From Lentisphaerae bacterium RIFOXYA12_64_32 (lineage in GTDB: Bacteria; Verrucomicrobiota; Lentisphaeria; Oligosphaerales; YB12-FULL-65-16): a stretch of DNA of 41,565 nt. The position numbers were made by a program, and so were the translations under genes. This document shows positions 25,136 through 33,318 of the stretch, piece by piece; position 1 is the stretch's first letter; each line of letters opens with the position of its first letter. The stretch spans positions 25,456-67,020 of the forward strand of contig MHBL01000476.1 of assembly GCA_001803235.1 (NCBI GenBank), written 5' to 3'. Below the pieces are notes generated by a model. It saw only the letters and a list, made by a program, of their open reading frames with translations, did no database searches and was not told the origin of the DNA.

Positions 25136-26773
25136 ATGCAACTTCGACCGGCGCGATTGGCCATGATGTGCTCTGTCATGTTTGCCGTTGGCGGCTGCCA
25201 GCAGATCGGGACCGTGCCGCAGGCCGGGCCTGCCGCGGCTGCGGCCCCCGGACCTCGGGTCGGCGACGTGGTGTTCCAGACGGATTTTGAAGCACCGGAA
25301 GCGCTGACGGGATGGTCGAGCCCGTCCCAACTCGGCCCGGGCTATCAGAGCGCGCGGTCGCTGTTTGTGGAACGTCCGGCTGGATCGTCGGTGGGGTCGA
25401 CGATTGTGCAGATGCCGTTACCGGTCGAGAAGGTGCGGGGTTGCCTGCTGCATTTCTCCGGTATGGTCAAGGCCGAGAACGTGAGTGAGAAGCCGGCGTC
25501 CTGGAACGGCGTCAAGTTCATGGCGCCCATCGTGGCGCCGAGCGGTAATGCCTGGCCTCAGGGCGGAATCGGGGTCGGCACGTTCGACTGGCAGCACGTG
25601 ATCTTTGCCGTGCGTGTCCCTGACGACGTCACCAGCCTGAGTCTCTATCTGGGACTCGAGTCGGTGACGGGCAAGGTGTGGTTCGATGACATCAAGATCA
25701 CCGTGCGCAAGCTGCCGCTCGTCGCGGAACTCCCGAAGAAGCACGAAGGTCCACTCTACAAGGGCCACGACCTGCCGCGGTTGCGCGGCGCCATGGTCAG
25801 CCCGAACATCGACGAGGAGAGCCTGCGGCTGTTCGGCAAGGACTGGAACGCCAACGTCATCCGCTGGCAACTGGTCGGCTGGAAACCGACGGGGCCGACG
25901 CTGGACCTGGCCGCCTACGACGCGTGGTTGGAGGACCAGTTGAAGAAGCTGGATGCCGCCTTGCCGCTCTGCCGCAAGTACGGGCTCTTGGTGGTGGTGG
26001 ATCTGCACTGCGCTCCCGGGGGCAGTGCGGAGTCTGGCAAGGGTTTGTTCAGCGACGCCGCCTGCCAGAAGAAATTCGTGGAGGTTTGGCAGATGATGGC
26101 GCGGAAGTACAAGGGGGCCCCCGAGATATGGGGCTACGATTTGCTGAATGAACCGAACGAGAGTGTGGTGGCCGAGGACCTGGACGACTGGCAGGACCTG
26201 GCCGAGCGCACCGCGCGGGCGGTCCGCGCCATCGAATCGGACCGCGCGATCATCGTGGAACCTGCCATGGGGGGGAATCCCTACGGACTGAACGGGTTCC
26301 ATCCGCTCAGTGTAACCAACGTGGTCTACAGCGTGCACATGTACCTGCCGCACGCATTCAGTCACCAGGGCGTATCCGGCACATGGGCAAAGTCGTACAG
26401 TTATCCCGGCGAGATTGGCGGTCAGCATTGGGACAAGGCTCAGCTTGAAGCGGCGCTGAAACCGGTGACGGACTTCCAGGAAAAGTATGGCGTGCAGTTC
26501 TACATCGGCGAGTTCAGCGCCATCCGCTGGGCGCCGGACAACAGCGCCTACCGGTACTTGAAGGACGTCATCGACATCTTCGAGGCGCACGGGTGGGACT
26601 GGAGCTACCACGCGTTTCGCGAGTGGAGCGGCTGGAGTGTCGAGCACGGCACCGACCGCGACGACACGGCGCGTACGGCCGAGCCCACGGACCGGCAGAA
26701 ACTGCTGCTTGAGTGGTTCGCCAAGAACGCGAAACCGTCCGCCGCCACGACAGAGAGGAAAGCCGTGCCATGA
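25136..26773 (+). CDS. GH5-like lipoprotein glycanase with N-terminal CBM-like module
   Basis: A 545-residue probable lipoprotein (lipobox VGGC at about 18-21). Residues about 45-190 form a CBM4/9-like sandwich (VVFQTDFEAPEALTGW at its start, GKVWFDDIKITV at its end). Residues about 215-530 form a GH5-type barrel: NVIRWQL, VVVDLHCAPGG, acid/base E339 in YDLLNEPNE, HMYLPHAF, and nucleophile E459 in YIGEFSA. Both catalytic Glu residues are present, so the enzyme should be active as an endo-glycanase or exo-glycosidase; the GH5 subfamily cannot be told. GAGGA precedes ATG 25136. Its stop overlaps the next start (ATGA), which indicates coupled translation. Confidence 0.9.
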   Translation: MQLRPARLAMMCSVMFAVGGCQQIGTVPQAGPAAAAAPGPRVGDVVFQTDFEAPEALTGWSSPSQLGPGYQSARSLFVERPAGSSVGSTIVQMPLPVEKVRGCLLHFSGMVKAENVSEKPASWNGVKFMAPIVAPSGNAWPQGGIGVGTFDWQHVIFAVRVPDDVTSLSLYLGLESVTGKVWFDDIKITVRKLPLVAELPKKHEGPLYKGHDLPRLRGAMVSPNIDEESLRLFGKDWNANVIRWQLVGWKPTGPTLDLAAYDAWLEDQLKKLDAALPLCRKYGLLVVVDLHCAPGGSAESGKGLFSDAACQKKFVEVWQMMARKYKGAPEIWGYDLLNEPNESVVAEDLDDWQDLAERTARAVRAIESDRAIIVEPAMGGNPYGLNGFHPLSVTNVVYSVHMYLPHAFSHQGVSGTWAKSYSYPGEIGGQHWDKAQLEAALKPVTDFQEKYGVQFYIGEFSAIRWAPDNSAYRYLKDVIDIFEAHGWDWSYHAFREWSGWSVEHGTDRDDTARTAEPTDRQKLLLEWFAKNAKPSAATTERKAVP

Positions 26774-29700
26774 GCAGACTCCTGAACGCTCTCAGATGCG
26801 CCGTGCCGCTGATCGTGACGCTCAGCCTGCCACTCCCTGGGCAACAGGAGACATCCGACATGCGCTTGCGACCTGGAATGCGAGACGACGTGGTCGGGTG
26901 TGGTGTGTTTCAGCTCAGCGGTTACGACGACCGTCTGGACGGCATCGCGTGTCCTGATCTCGCGGGGCACAAACTGATGAAGAAGTGGGCGATCCTGGAA
27001 CCGCAGGAGGGTGTATTCCGGTGGGAGGTGCTCGACCAGCCGATCCAGAAGATCCGGGCCGCCGGAAAGCGGTTTATGATCAGCCCCATCATCCCGGACG
27101 GCGGTGTCCCCCAGTGGGTGTACGAAGCGGGCGCTACTTGGATCGGCAAGGCCGGTGCCGATGCCGAGCACCCGGTAGACGGAACGAATTTCTACCTGGA
27201 CGTCCTGGTTCAAGGTGAAGTCAAAGTCAGTCTCCGGCATCTGCAGCAGGAACTGAAGTGGCACCCGGAGAGTCAGGATCTCACTCCTTTTGCGGGACAG
27301 GATGTCGTCTTGCGCCTGAGCACCGACTGCGGCACACGTGCCTACTACGACAGCGGGCTGTGGGGGCGGCCGCGCGTGGTTCGGGCTGTGGCGCCGGGCG
27401 ATCCGCTGGTGGAAGCCGCGGACTCCGTCTATGACATCTGGCAGCACTGCGACAGCGCCACCACGTACATCGTGGTCGACGGGAAACGGTTGCCGCTGGG
27501 GCAGCGGGCGCGTTTCGAGCCGCGGAGCGATTGGGCCTGCGGCGGCGTGACGGTTCCGAGCATCCACATGCATCCGCCATGGAATGACGCGGACGGCAAC
27601 AAGGTGGAAGGCGAGCCCAAACGGCTCGTCGCCGAATTCCCTGTGAAACTGCCTGACGCCACGCCGGGGCGCTCTCTCTGGTTTTCGTGTGCCTTGGGTA
27701 TCCATGACGTGCCGCCCGAGTGCACGCTCGGGTACCGGTTCCCCGTGTACTGGCATCCCGTCCTGCGCGACAAGTATCGGCAGTTCATCGCGGCTCTCGG
27801 AAAGCGTTACGACGGCGAGGCCGGTCTCGAGGTGGTGTATGCTGGCACGGGAACGTACGGCGAGTCGATCATCTCTCCCGACCTGTGGCCGGGCTGGGAG
27901 ACCGAGAAAGCCCAGGAATGGCGCCGGGCCGGCCTGACCGAGGAAGCCTGGGTCGGGTATGTCAACGAGATCGTGGACGCGTATGCCGCGGCGTTCCCCC
28001 ACACGCCAGTGGGGCTCCAGATCTCGAATTCAGGGTTGCCGGATAACGAGCGCGTCGCCCGGACCGTGGCCGAACACGCCGCGGCGAAAGGGGTCTTGAT
28101 CCAGTACGACGGGGCCATGGGCCAGCCATTCAAGTGGGGTGGCGACGTGTATGTCGACGTGTTCAAGCCGTTGGCCAAGCAGACCTCATGGGGCTTGGAA
28201 ACCTACGGTCCCAGTCCCGGCGCTGGCGGCGTTAACTGGACTGGCGACTTTGCCGACTTTGTCGACTGCATTGCCAAGCATGCGCCCAGTTACGCCCTGG
28301 CATGGTACCAGGACGTGGTCAAAGCCACGTCCGGTAGCCAGAGCTACGACCCGGAGTGGGCGCGGCAGATGAAACGCTGTCGCGAGGCCGTGCGTCCGGG
28401 GCCGTCGACACACGAAGTGGATTCGTCCTGGCGGACGGTCCGGCCGCCGGTCTCCGACCGCATTCTCTTCAACCCCGGCATGGGACTGTTCGTGATGAAC
28501 TGGGGCGCGAAGGATGACCAGTGGTGGACCGAGGTGGCGGACATCGTGTACGTCCGGGACTCGTGGTCGGGCTACGAGCCCGAGGAAGGGACGTACCAAT
28601 TCGAGAAGCTGGACGCGGAGCTGGCCCGTTGGAAGACGGCCGGAAAGCGCGTCGCGTTTCGGGTCATGCACTCGTGTCCCAATTCGCGAAACACCTACGT
28701 CACACCCAAATGGGTCTTTGACGCCGGGGCCAAGGTCATCACGTTGAAGAGACCCGAGAAAGACCTGACGGAGCCGGTCATCTGGGACCCGATCTTCCTG
28801 AAGAAGTACAAGGCGTTTGTCCACGCATTGGGCGAGCGCTACGACGGCATGGACGGATTGGAGTTCGTCGACATTCCCATCGGCGCCTATGGTGAAATGT
28901 GGCTCAACGGGCCGCGCGTGGACTGGCTGGCGGCCGGCTACTCGGATGATCTCTTCATCGAGACCGCAAAGAAGATCATTGACATCTACAAGGATGCCTT
29001 CCGTCACACCCCGTTGTTCATCCCGACCTCATACCCGTGGGCGGGGAATCTGGCCGAGAATCCCGACCGGATACTGAACCAGACCTTCGACTACATGGTG
29101 CGAAACGGAGTCAATCTGCGGCACGACGGGCTGTCGTTACCGTGGAGCGGATGGTTCGATCCCCGGGCCAAGCAGTACAACCGACAAGTCAGCATACTCT
29201 GGGAGTTCTGGGGCGGTTGGAAGGACATGCGTGACAAGGGCTGGGACGTGCGCAAGGTCATGGACCGCGGGCTGGACTCGGGTATGAGCTACCTGGCCTT
29301 GATGGGCGCCGCGGAGGTGGCTGGACTCGACGAGGCCACCCGTGCCGAGATCCGCACCACGGCGAAGCGGATCGGCTACCGGTTTGTCATTGACGAGGTG
29401 CGGTTGCCATCGGCGATCAACGCGGGTGCCGGCGTTCGAACCCGCGTGCCGGTCCGGATCCGTTGGCGCAACGCGGGCGTTGCTCCGTGCTACGCCAGCT
29501 TCAAGCGTGCTGTCTATCTGACCGCAGCCGACGGTACGGACGCCTTGGTTCAACAGGAGTACCCGGTCGTGCCGACCTCCCAATGGTGGCCGGGGCAGGT
29601 GGTGGACGATGGCCTCAACCTGGATCTGCCGGAGTCGTTCAAGCCGGGCAGTTACCGGTTACTGGTCGCCCTGGCCGGGGCGAATCCGGCACGCGCGATC

Positions 29701-30261
29701 AAGTTGGGCCTCGACGGCGAGGACAGCCAGGGCCGGTATCTCGTGGCCCAGGTCGAGGTCACGCCGCGTCCGCCAGGCCAGGTGAGCGTGCCTAAGCAGG
29801 CGCAGTCAGACTTCGAGACTGGCGAAAACGGCTGGCAGGCTGCGCCGGGCATGACCGTGGCGCGCTTGCCGGACGCGGCGCACGACGGTGCACTGGGCGC
29901 CTGCGTCTCGGGCGAGCAACGGGACGGCTGGTGGTACGCGGCCACCGCGTCATTTCCCCTCCTGCCCGAGGCCCGGTACCGGCTATGCGCCTGGGTCAGA
30001 CTGCAGGACCCGCTCCCCGCCAAGATGCCCGGGCTCAAGGCGTCCCTGCAAGACGCTGCCGGCAAGCATCTGGTCAACTGCGCCACGACCGCGGCGGCTG
30101 CGATCGATGCCTGGCAGGAATTGACCACCGAGTTCTGGACCCCGGCTGGGACCGTCAGTGCGTTTTTGGCGCTGGAGAAGATGACCAAGGAGCCGTTGAA
30201 GGCAACGATCCGCTTCGACTCTGTCCGCGTCGAGTTGCTCGAACTCACGGCCCCGCAATGA
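26770..30261 (+). CDS. Exported protein with duplicated barrel (DUF4832-like) and C-terminal CBM
   Basis: A 1163-residue exported protein. After a signal peptide (1-28), two related barrels follow. Copy one (about 40-540) has VFRWEVLDQPIQKIRAAGKR, LGKRYDGEAGLE and TYGES with E365. Copy two (about 560-880) has TYQFEKLDAELARWKTAGKR, LGERYDGMDGLE and AYGEM with E709. Equivalent motifs lie 345 residues apart late in the barrel but 525 apart early, so copy one carries an insert of about 180 residues (about 135-320), partly beta-sandwich. An Ig-like domain with VRIRWRNAGVAP (about 885-1010), as in DUF4832 proteins, and a CBM4/9-like module (about 1015-1160, DFETGENGW) finish it. The activity is unknown; E365 and E709 are candidate catalytic residues. 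Confidence 0.8.
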   Translation: MSRLLNALRCAVPLIVTLSLPLPGQQETSDMRLRPGMRDDVVGCGVFQLSGYDDRLDGIACPDLAGHKLMKKWAILEPQEGVFRWEVLDQPIQKIRAAGKRFMISPIIPDGGVPQWVYEAGATWIGKAGADAEHPVDGTNFYLDVLVQGEVKVSLRHLQQELKWHPESQDLTPFAGQDVVLRLSTDCGTRAYYDSGLWGRPRVVRAVAPGDPLVEAADSVYDIWQHCDSATTYIVVDGKRLPLGQRARFEPRSDWACGGVTVPSIHMHPPWNDADGNKVEGEPKRLVAEFPVKLPDATPGRSLWFSCALGIHDVPPECTLGYRFPVYWHPVLRDKYRQFIAALGKRYDGEAGLEVVYAGTGTYGESIISPDLWPGWETEKAQEWRRAGLTEEAWVGYVNEIVDAYAAAFPHTPVGLQISNSGLPDNERVARTVAEHAAAKGVLIQYDGAMGQPFKWGGDVYVDVFKPLAKQTSWGLETYGPSPGAGGVNWTGDFADFVDCIAKHAPSYALAWYQDVVKATSGSQSYDPEWARQMKRCREAVRPGPSTHEVDSSWRTVRPPVSDRILFNPGMGLFVMNWGAKDDQWWTEVADIVYVRDSWSGYEPEEGTYQFEKLDAELARWKTAGKRVAFRVMHSCPNSRNTYVTPKWVFDAGAKVITLKRPEKDLTEPVIWDPIFLKKYKAFVHALGERYDGMDGLEFVDIPIGAYGEMWLNGPRVDWLAAGYSDDLFIETAKKIIDIYKDAFRHTPLFIPTSYPWAGNLAENPDRILNQTFDYMVRNGVNLRHDGLSLPWSGWFDPRAKQYNRQVSILWEFWGGWKDMRDKGWDVRKVMDRGLDSGMSYLALMGAAEVAGLDEATRAEIRTTAKRIGYRFVIDEVRLPSAINAGAGVRTRVPVRIRWRNAGVAPCYASFKRAVYLTAADGTDALVQQEYPVVPTSQWWPGQVVDDGLNLDLPESFKPGSYRLLVALAGANPARAIKLGLDGEDSQGRYLVAQVEVTPRPPGQVSVPKQAQSDFETGENGWQAAPGMTVARLPDAAHDGALGACVSGEQRDGWWYAATASFPLLPEARYRLCAWVRLQDPLPAKMPGLKASLQDAAGKHLVNCATTAAAAIDAWQELTTEFWTPAGTVSAFLALEKMTKEPLKATIRFDSVRVELLELTAPQ

Positions 30262-30440
30262 ATGACGTGACGACGTTCCCCGCGCATGAACCGCGGCGTG
30301 AAGCCCCGGTTCCCCGCAACTGGGCGGTGCCAGTGGGGGGGGGCTGGGATCGTGTGGAGTTCTGGCGGTTTGGGAATGGCGAGATTCTGGGCTGCGACTT
30401 GGTCTCAGGAGTTGGGGCCTGTCCAGGAGAAATCCGATGA
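30258..30440 (+). CDS. Small ORF overlapping both neighbours
   Basis: A 60-codon frame whose ATG overlaps the previous stop (ATGA at 30258) and whose TGA overlaps the next ATG (30437). There is no ribosome site, so it would depend on coupling. A run of nine G (30335-30343) lies inside and could be a slippage or sequencing-error site. The product (MNDVTTFPAHEPRR...) matches nothing I know. It may be a true small gene, a remnant, or simply the leader of the next gene. Confidence 0.3.
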   Translation: MNDVTTFPAHEPRREAPVPRNWAVPVGGGWDRVEFWRFGNGEILGCDLVSGVGACPGEIR

Positions 30441-31207
30441 TCAACATCGCGTTCGGGTTCATGGCCAATATGAAGTTCTCCATTCTGCCCAGCGAGGATG
30501 ATGTTGCCTGGCGCGGCTATGGACCGTTGTTCCGGATACTGGCCGAGTTCCCGCAACTGCGTGCCGACCTGTTCTACCGTAACAACAACTACAATCTGCT
30601 CCTGCCTGAGGACATGGAGGTTTGGTTCGCCGAACTGGAGCAACTCAAGTCTCAGCACACCGAAGACGTGCTGCTTGCCATCGGTCTGGACATGGAGGCA
30701 CCGCTGGTCTTGGAGGTACAGGGATACGCGAAGGATGGCACGCAGCAGTTCCGCGAGTTCGCCCGTAGGTTGGCGGCTACGGACGGTGTGCGCTTCACGC
30801 TGATGGGCGACTACCTGCGTGAACACCCGCCCAAGCGCGAGGTGTTCATCCGCCACACCACTTGGCATGGGTACGGTCATGGCTTCTGGGGACCGGACGG
30901 GTCGCAGAAGCTGATCAGCCTTTGCGAGGCTGCCGAACGCGACATCCTGGACTGCGAGGACCTGCTGGGGGATGGTGCGGAGAACCCCAAATTTCGCGGT
31001 GACCTGGAACGTGCATGGGAGCACCTGATGGCCGCGCTGGTCACCGACGCACATTTCACGGACCGCTGGGTGCAGAAGAGCAAGGGGGACAGCTATCCGA
31101 TGCGCTATCCCGTGGCCCGCGTCATACTTGGCGCGCTGGACAATGCACTGGCGGCTCGTCAACAGGCGCGAGATTTGAAGAGGGCTTTGTGGCTCTCGAA
31201 GCAATGA
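30437..31207 (+). CDS. GH57-like glycoside hydrolase/deacetylase-fold protein
   Basis: A 256-residue protein without signal peptide, so cytoplasmic. The central part (LLAIGLDMEAPLVLEVQGY near 80, FTLMGDYLREHPPKR near 121, FIRHTTWHGYGHGFW near 137) follows the pattern of the GH57/GH38 barrel, where an Asp-x-Glu segment, a GEYL-like segment and a W-x-G-like segment lie in this order. It is much shorter than a full GH57 (350 residues or more), so it may be a minimal or divergent member. AGGAGA precedes the start. It lies between the duplicated-barrel protein and the UroD-family gene, with start-stop overlap upstream. Assignment is weak. Confidence 0.65.
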   Translation: MINIAFGFMANMKFSILPSEDDVAWRGYGPLFRILAEFPQLRADLFYRNNNYNLLLPEDMEVWFAELEQLKSQHTEDVLLAIGLDMEAPLVLEVQGYAKDGTQQFREFARRLAATDGVRFTLMGDYLREHPPKREVFIRHTTWHGYGHGFWGPDGSQKLISLCEAAERDILDCEDLLGDGAENPKFRGDLERAWEHLMAALVTDAHFTDRWVQKSKGDSYPMRYPVARVILGALDNALAARQQARDLKRALWLSKQ

Positions 31208-31218
31208 GGTTGCACGGT

Positions 31219-32358
31219 ATGAACGCCAGAGAACGTCTGCTCGCTACGTTGTCATACGAGAAGCCCTCGCTTTTTCATCATGAGATCGGATTGCTCTGGG
31301 CGTGGCAGGAGACCACGGCCCGGTGGCGACGCGAAGGTTGGGATGGCAGGGGCTGGTATGAACTCTTCCCGATCGACCGCCTGGGCAGAGTTCCGGTCAA
31401 CTACGGCCCGTCGCCGGAGTTCGCGGAAGTCACTTTGGAGGAGAATGACGAAACGCGGCTATTCCAGGACCGGGAAGGCGTGATCCTGCGCGAGTTCAAG
31501 AAGAACCGGAGTTCGTTCATGCCGGCGTTTGTGCGGTATCCGGTTGCCGACCTGGCCGACTACCGGCGGTTCCGCAAGGAACGTTTCGACACTCCGTTCG
31601 AGATGCGAATCATGGAAGGGGAGGGGGCGGGGCACATCGTTTTGAGTCAGAAGGACAAGGATACGCGCTGGCGCGACTGGGTCGCGCAGTCCAAGCATCG
31701 TCAGGATCCCACCTTCTGTTTCACGGCGCGGTGGGGCGGGTTCTTCGGACCGTTGCGCTCGCTCATGGGTTGCGAGAACGCCTGTCTGGCCTTCTACGAC
31801 CAACCGCGCCTAGTCGAAGAGTTCATGGAGGAACGCGCCGACTCGATGATCCGCATCACCGGCGCCGTGCTCGACCAGACGGACGTCGACCTGTTCGGCT
31901 TCTGGGAGGACATGGCTGGCCGGAACGGGCCGCTGGTCGGGCCCGAACTGTTCCGGCAGTTTGCGCTGCCGCACTACCGGCGCGTTTGCGACTACCTGCG
32001 TGGCAGGGGCGTGAAGTACATCTTCGTGGACAGCGACGGCGATTCACGGAAACTGATACCGCTCTGGATGGACGCTGGCATCAACGGCATTTTCCCCTGC
32101 GAGGTGTTCGCGGGCATGGACGTGGTCGCCCTGCGGCGCGAGTATGGCAAGGACCTGCTCCTTTTTGGCGGGTTCGACAAGCACATCCTCGAACACGGCC
32201 GGGCCGAGATCGTCCGGGAAGTCGACCGGCTCGCGCCGCTCGTCGAGGATGGCGGTTACCTGCCGTGTCTCGATCACTCGGCGCATGCCGACATACCGTG
32301 GGACAACATGCGTTTCTACGTCGAGTATCTGCACCGGCGCCTGGAGGCGTTGCGCTGA
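31219..32358 (+). CDS. UroD-family (MtaA/CmuA-like) methyltransferase-related protein
   Basis: A 379-residue protein of the uroporphyrinogen decarboxylase superfamily. Landmarks: the start MNARERLLATLSYEKP, DLFGFWEDMAGRNGPLVGP, YIFVDSDGD, INGIFPCEV followed by AGMDV, LLLFGGFDK and the end CLDHSAHADIPWDNM. In bacteria with many such genes they are not haem enzymes; the nearest characterised relatives move methyl groups between substrates and corrinoid or thiol carriers. Here it might handle methoxyl groups of a methylated sugar, which is inference. The start at 31219 fits the family and has GAGG nine bases upstream; ATG 31204 would overlap the previous stop (ATGA) like others in this run. No corrinoid protein is nearby. 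Confidence 0.88.
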   Translation: MNARERLLATLSYEKPSLFHHEIGLLWAWQETTARWRREGWDGRGWYELFPIDRLGRVPVNYGPSPEFAEVTLEENDETRLFQDREGVILREFKKNRSSFMPAFVRYPVADLADYRRFRKERFDTPFEMRIMEGEGAGHIVLSQKDKDTRWRDWVAQSKHRQDPTFCFTARWGGFFGPLRSLMGCENACLAFYDQPRLVEEFMEERADSMIRITGAVLDQTDVDLFGFWEDMAGRNGPLVGPELFRQFALPHYRRVCDYLRGRGVKYIFVDSDGDSRKLIPLWMDAGINGIFPCEVFAGMDVVALRREYGKDLLLFGGFDKHILEHGRAEIVREVDRLAPLVEDGGYLPCLDHSAHADIPWDNMRFYVEYLHRRLEALR

Positions 32359-32388
32359 AGGCGGAGACGTGAAGGAGTGCAAGCAGTC

Positions 32389-33285
32389 ATGGCGAAACTC
32401 AAGTTCATCTTCACCAACGACGACGCGGCGGCGGCGGACGGCGCGAAACCTGTGCAGGAGTTCGCTGCCGTGGTGGAATGGCTCGACAGCCAGGGGATTC
32501 CGGGGACCTTCTTCACGGTCCCTTGTGGCGGCGGGGGCAAGCCGGCCTGCGAGCGGATTGGCTGGGTCGAGGCGATCCGCACGGCGGCGTCAACCGGCCA
32601 CGACTTCCAGCTTCACGGGTACCGGCACGACTCGTGCCTTGAGTTTGGCGTGCCCCAGGAGAGCACGCGGGTTGCCAATCCCAAGCCGTTCGACGAGTAC
32701 GCCCGGAATACGGCGAAGTGGCAGGGCGAACACAGTGTCGAAAGTCTCTCGGCCAAGATCCGTCATGGCATGCAGATCATGGAGACATTGCTGCCGGGGC
32801 GTCCCGTTGTCTTTAGAGCGCCCTGTTTCGGGATGTGCGACAACGCCTACGCGGCCCTGAAGCAGAACGGAATTCTGTATTCCTCCAGTCGCGGCGTCAA
32901 TCCGACCGCCACGGCGTCCGTCATCACCGGCCGCGCCGATCTCAGGTTGTGGAAGCCGGACTACCTCAAGCCAGTCCGGCAGCCGAACGGCGTGCTGGAA
33001 CTCCCCTGCATGGAGGATCTGGTGATCGCAGGGACGGGTGAAGGCCGGTACCGCGAAATCCTCGATCTGTTCAAGAGCGAATTGGCGCACTACCTCGAAG
33101 GGCTGGGTGGCGCGGGGTACGGCATCTTCGGCTCGCACTACCAATCGATGTTTCGAACGTGGGACCAGACACGGCGTCTGTACGAGGAACTCTTCGGCTG
33201 GCTGCGCGATCAGGGCGTGACCGAATGGGTGACGTTCGCGCAGGCAGTGGCGGAGATCGAGTCCTGCAAAGGCAACCGTTCCTGA
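32389..33285 (+). CDS. NodB-type polysaccharide deacetylase, no signal peptide
   Basis: A 298-residue NodB-domain protein. Motif 1 is TND-D (D11, D12), motif 2 is H76-G-Y-R-H80, the usual two zinc His, and motif 3 is FRAPCFGM near 150. TFFTVPCGG after the first strand is typical. The family removes N- or O-acetyl groups from carbohydrates. No signal peptide or membrane segment is seen, so it should act in the cytosol on imported oligosaccharides, which is less usual. GAAGGAG lies 11 bases before ATG 32389; an in-frame GTG at 32377 lies inside that site and is unlikely. It follows the UroD-like gene by 30 bases. Confidence 0.85.
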   Translation: MAKLKFIFTNDDAAAADGAKPVQEFAAVVEWLDSQGIPGTFFTVPCGGGGKPACERIGWVEAIRTAASTGHDFQLHGYRHDSCLEFGVPQESTRVANPKPFDEYARNTAKWQGEHSVESLSAKIRHGMQIMETLLPGRPVVFRAPCFGMCDNAYAALKQNGILYSSSRGVNPTATASVITGRADLRLWKPDYLKPVRQPNGVLELPCMEDLVIAGTGEGRYREILDLFKSELAHYLEGLGGAGYGIFGSHYQSMFRTWDQTRRLYEELFGWLRDQGVTEWVTFAQAVAEIESCKGNRS

Positions 33286-33318
33286 CTCTTGGGGCCAACC
33301 GTGACGAGAGGAGCGAAC

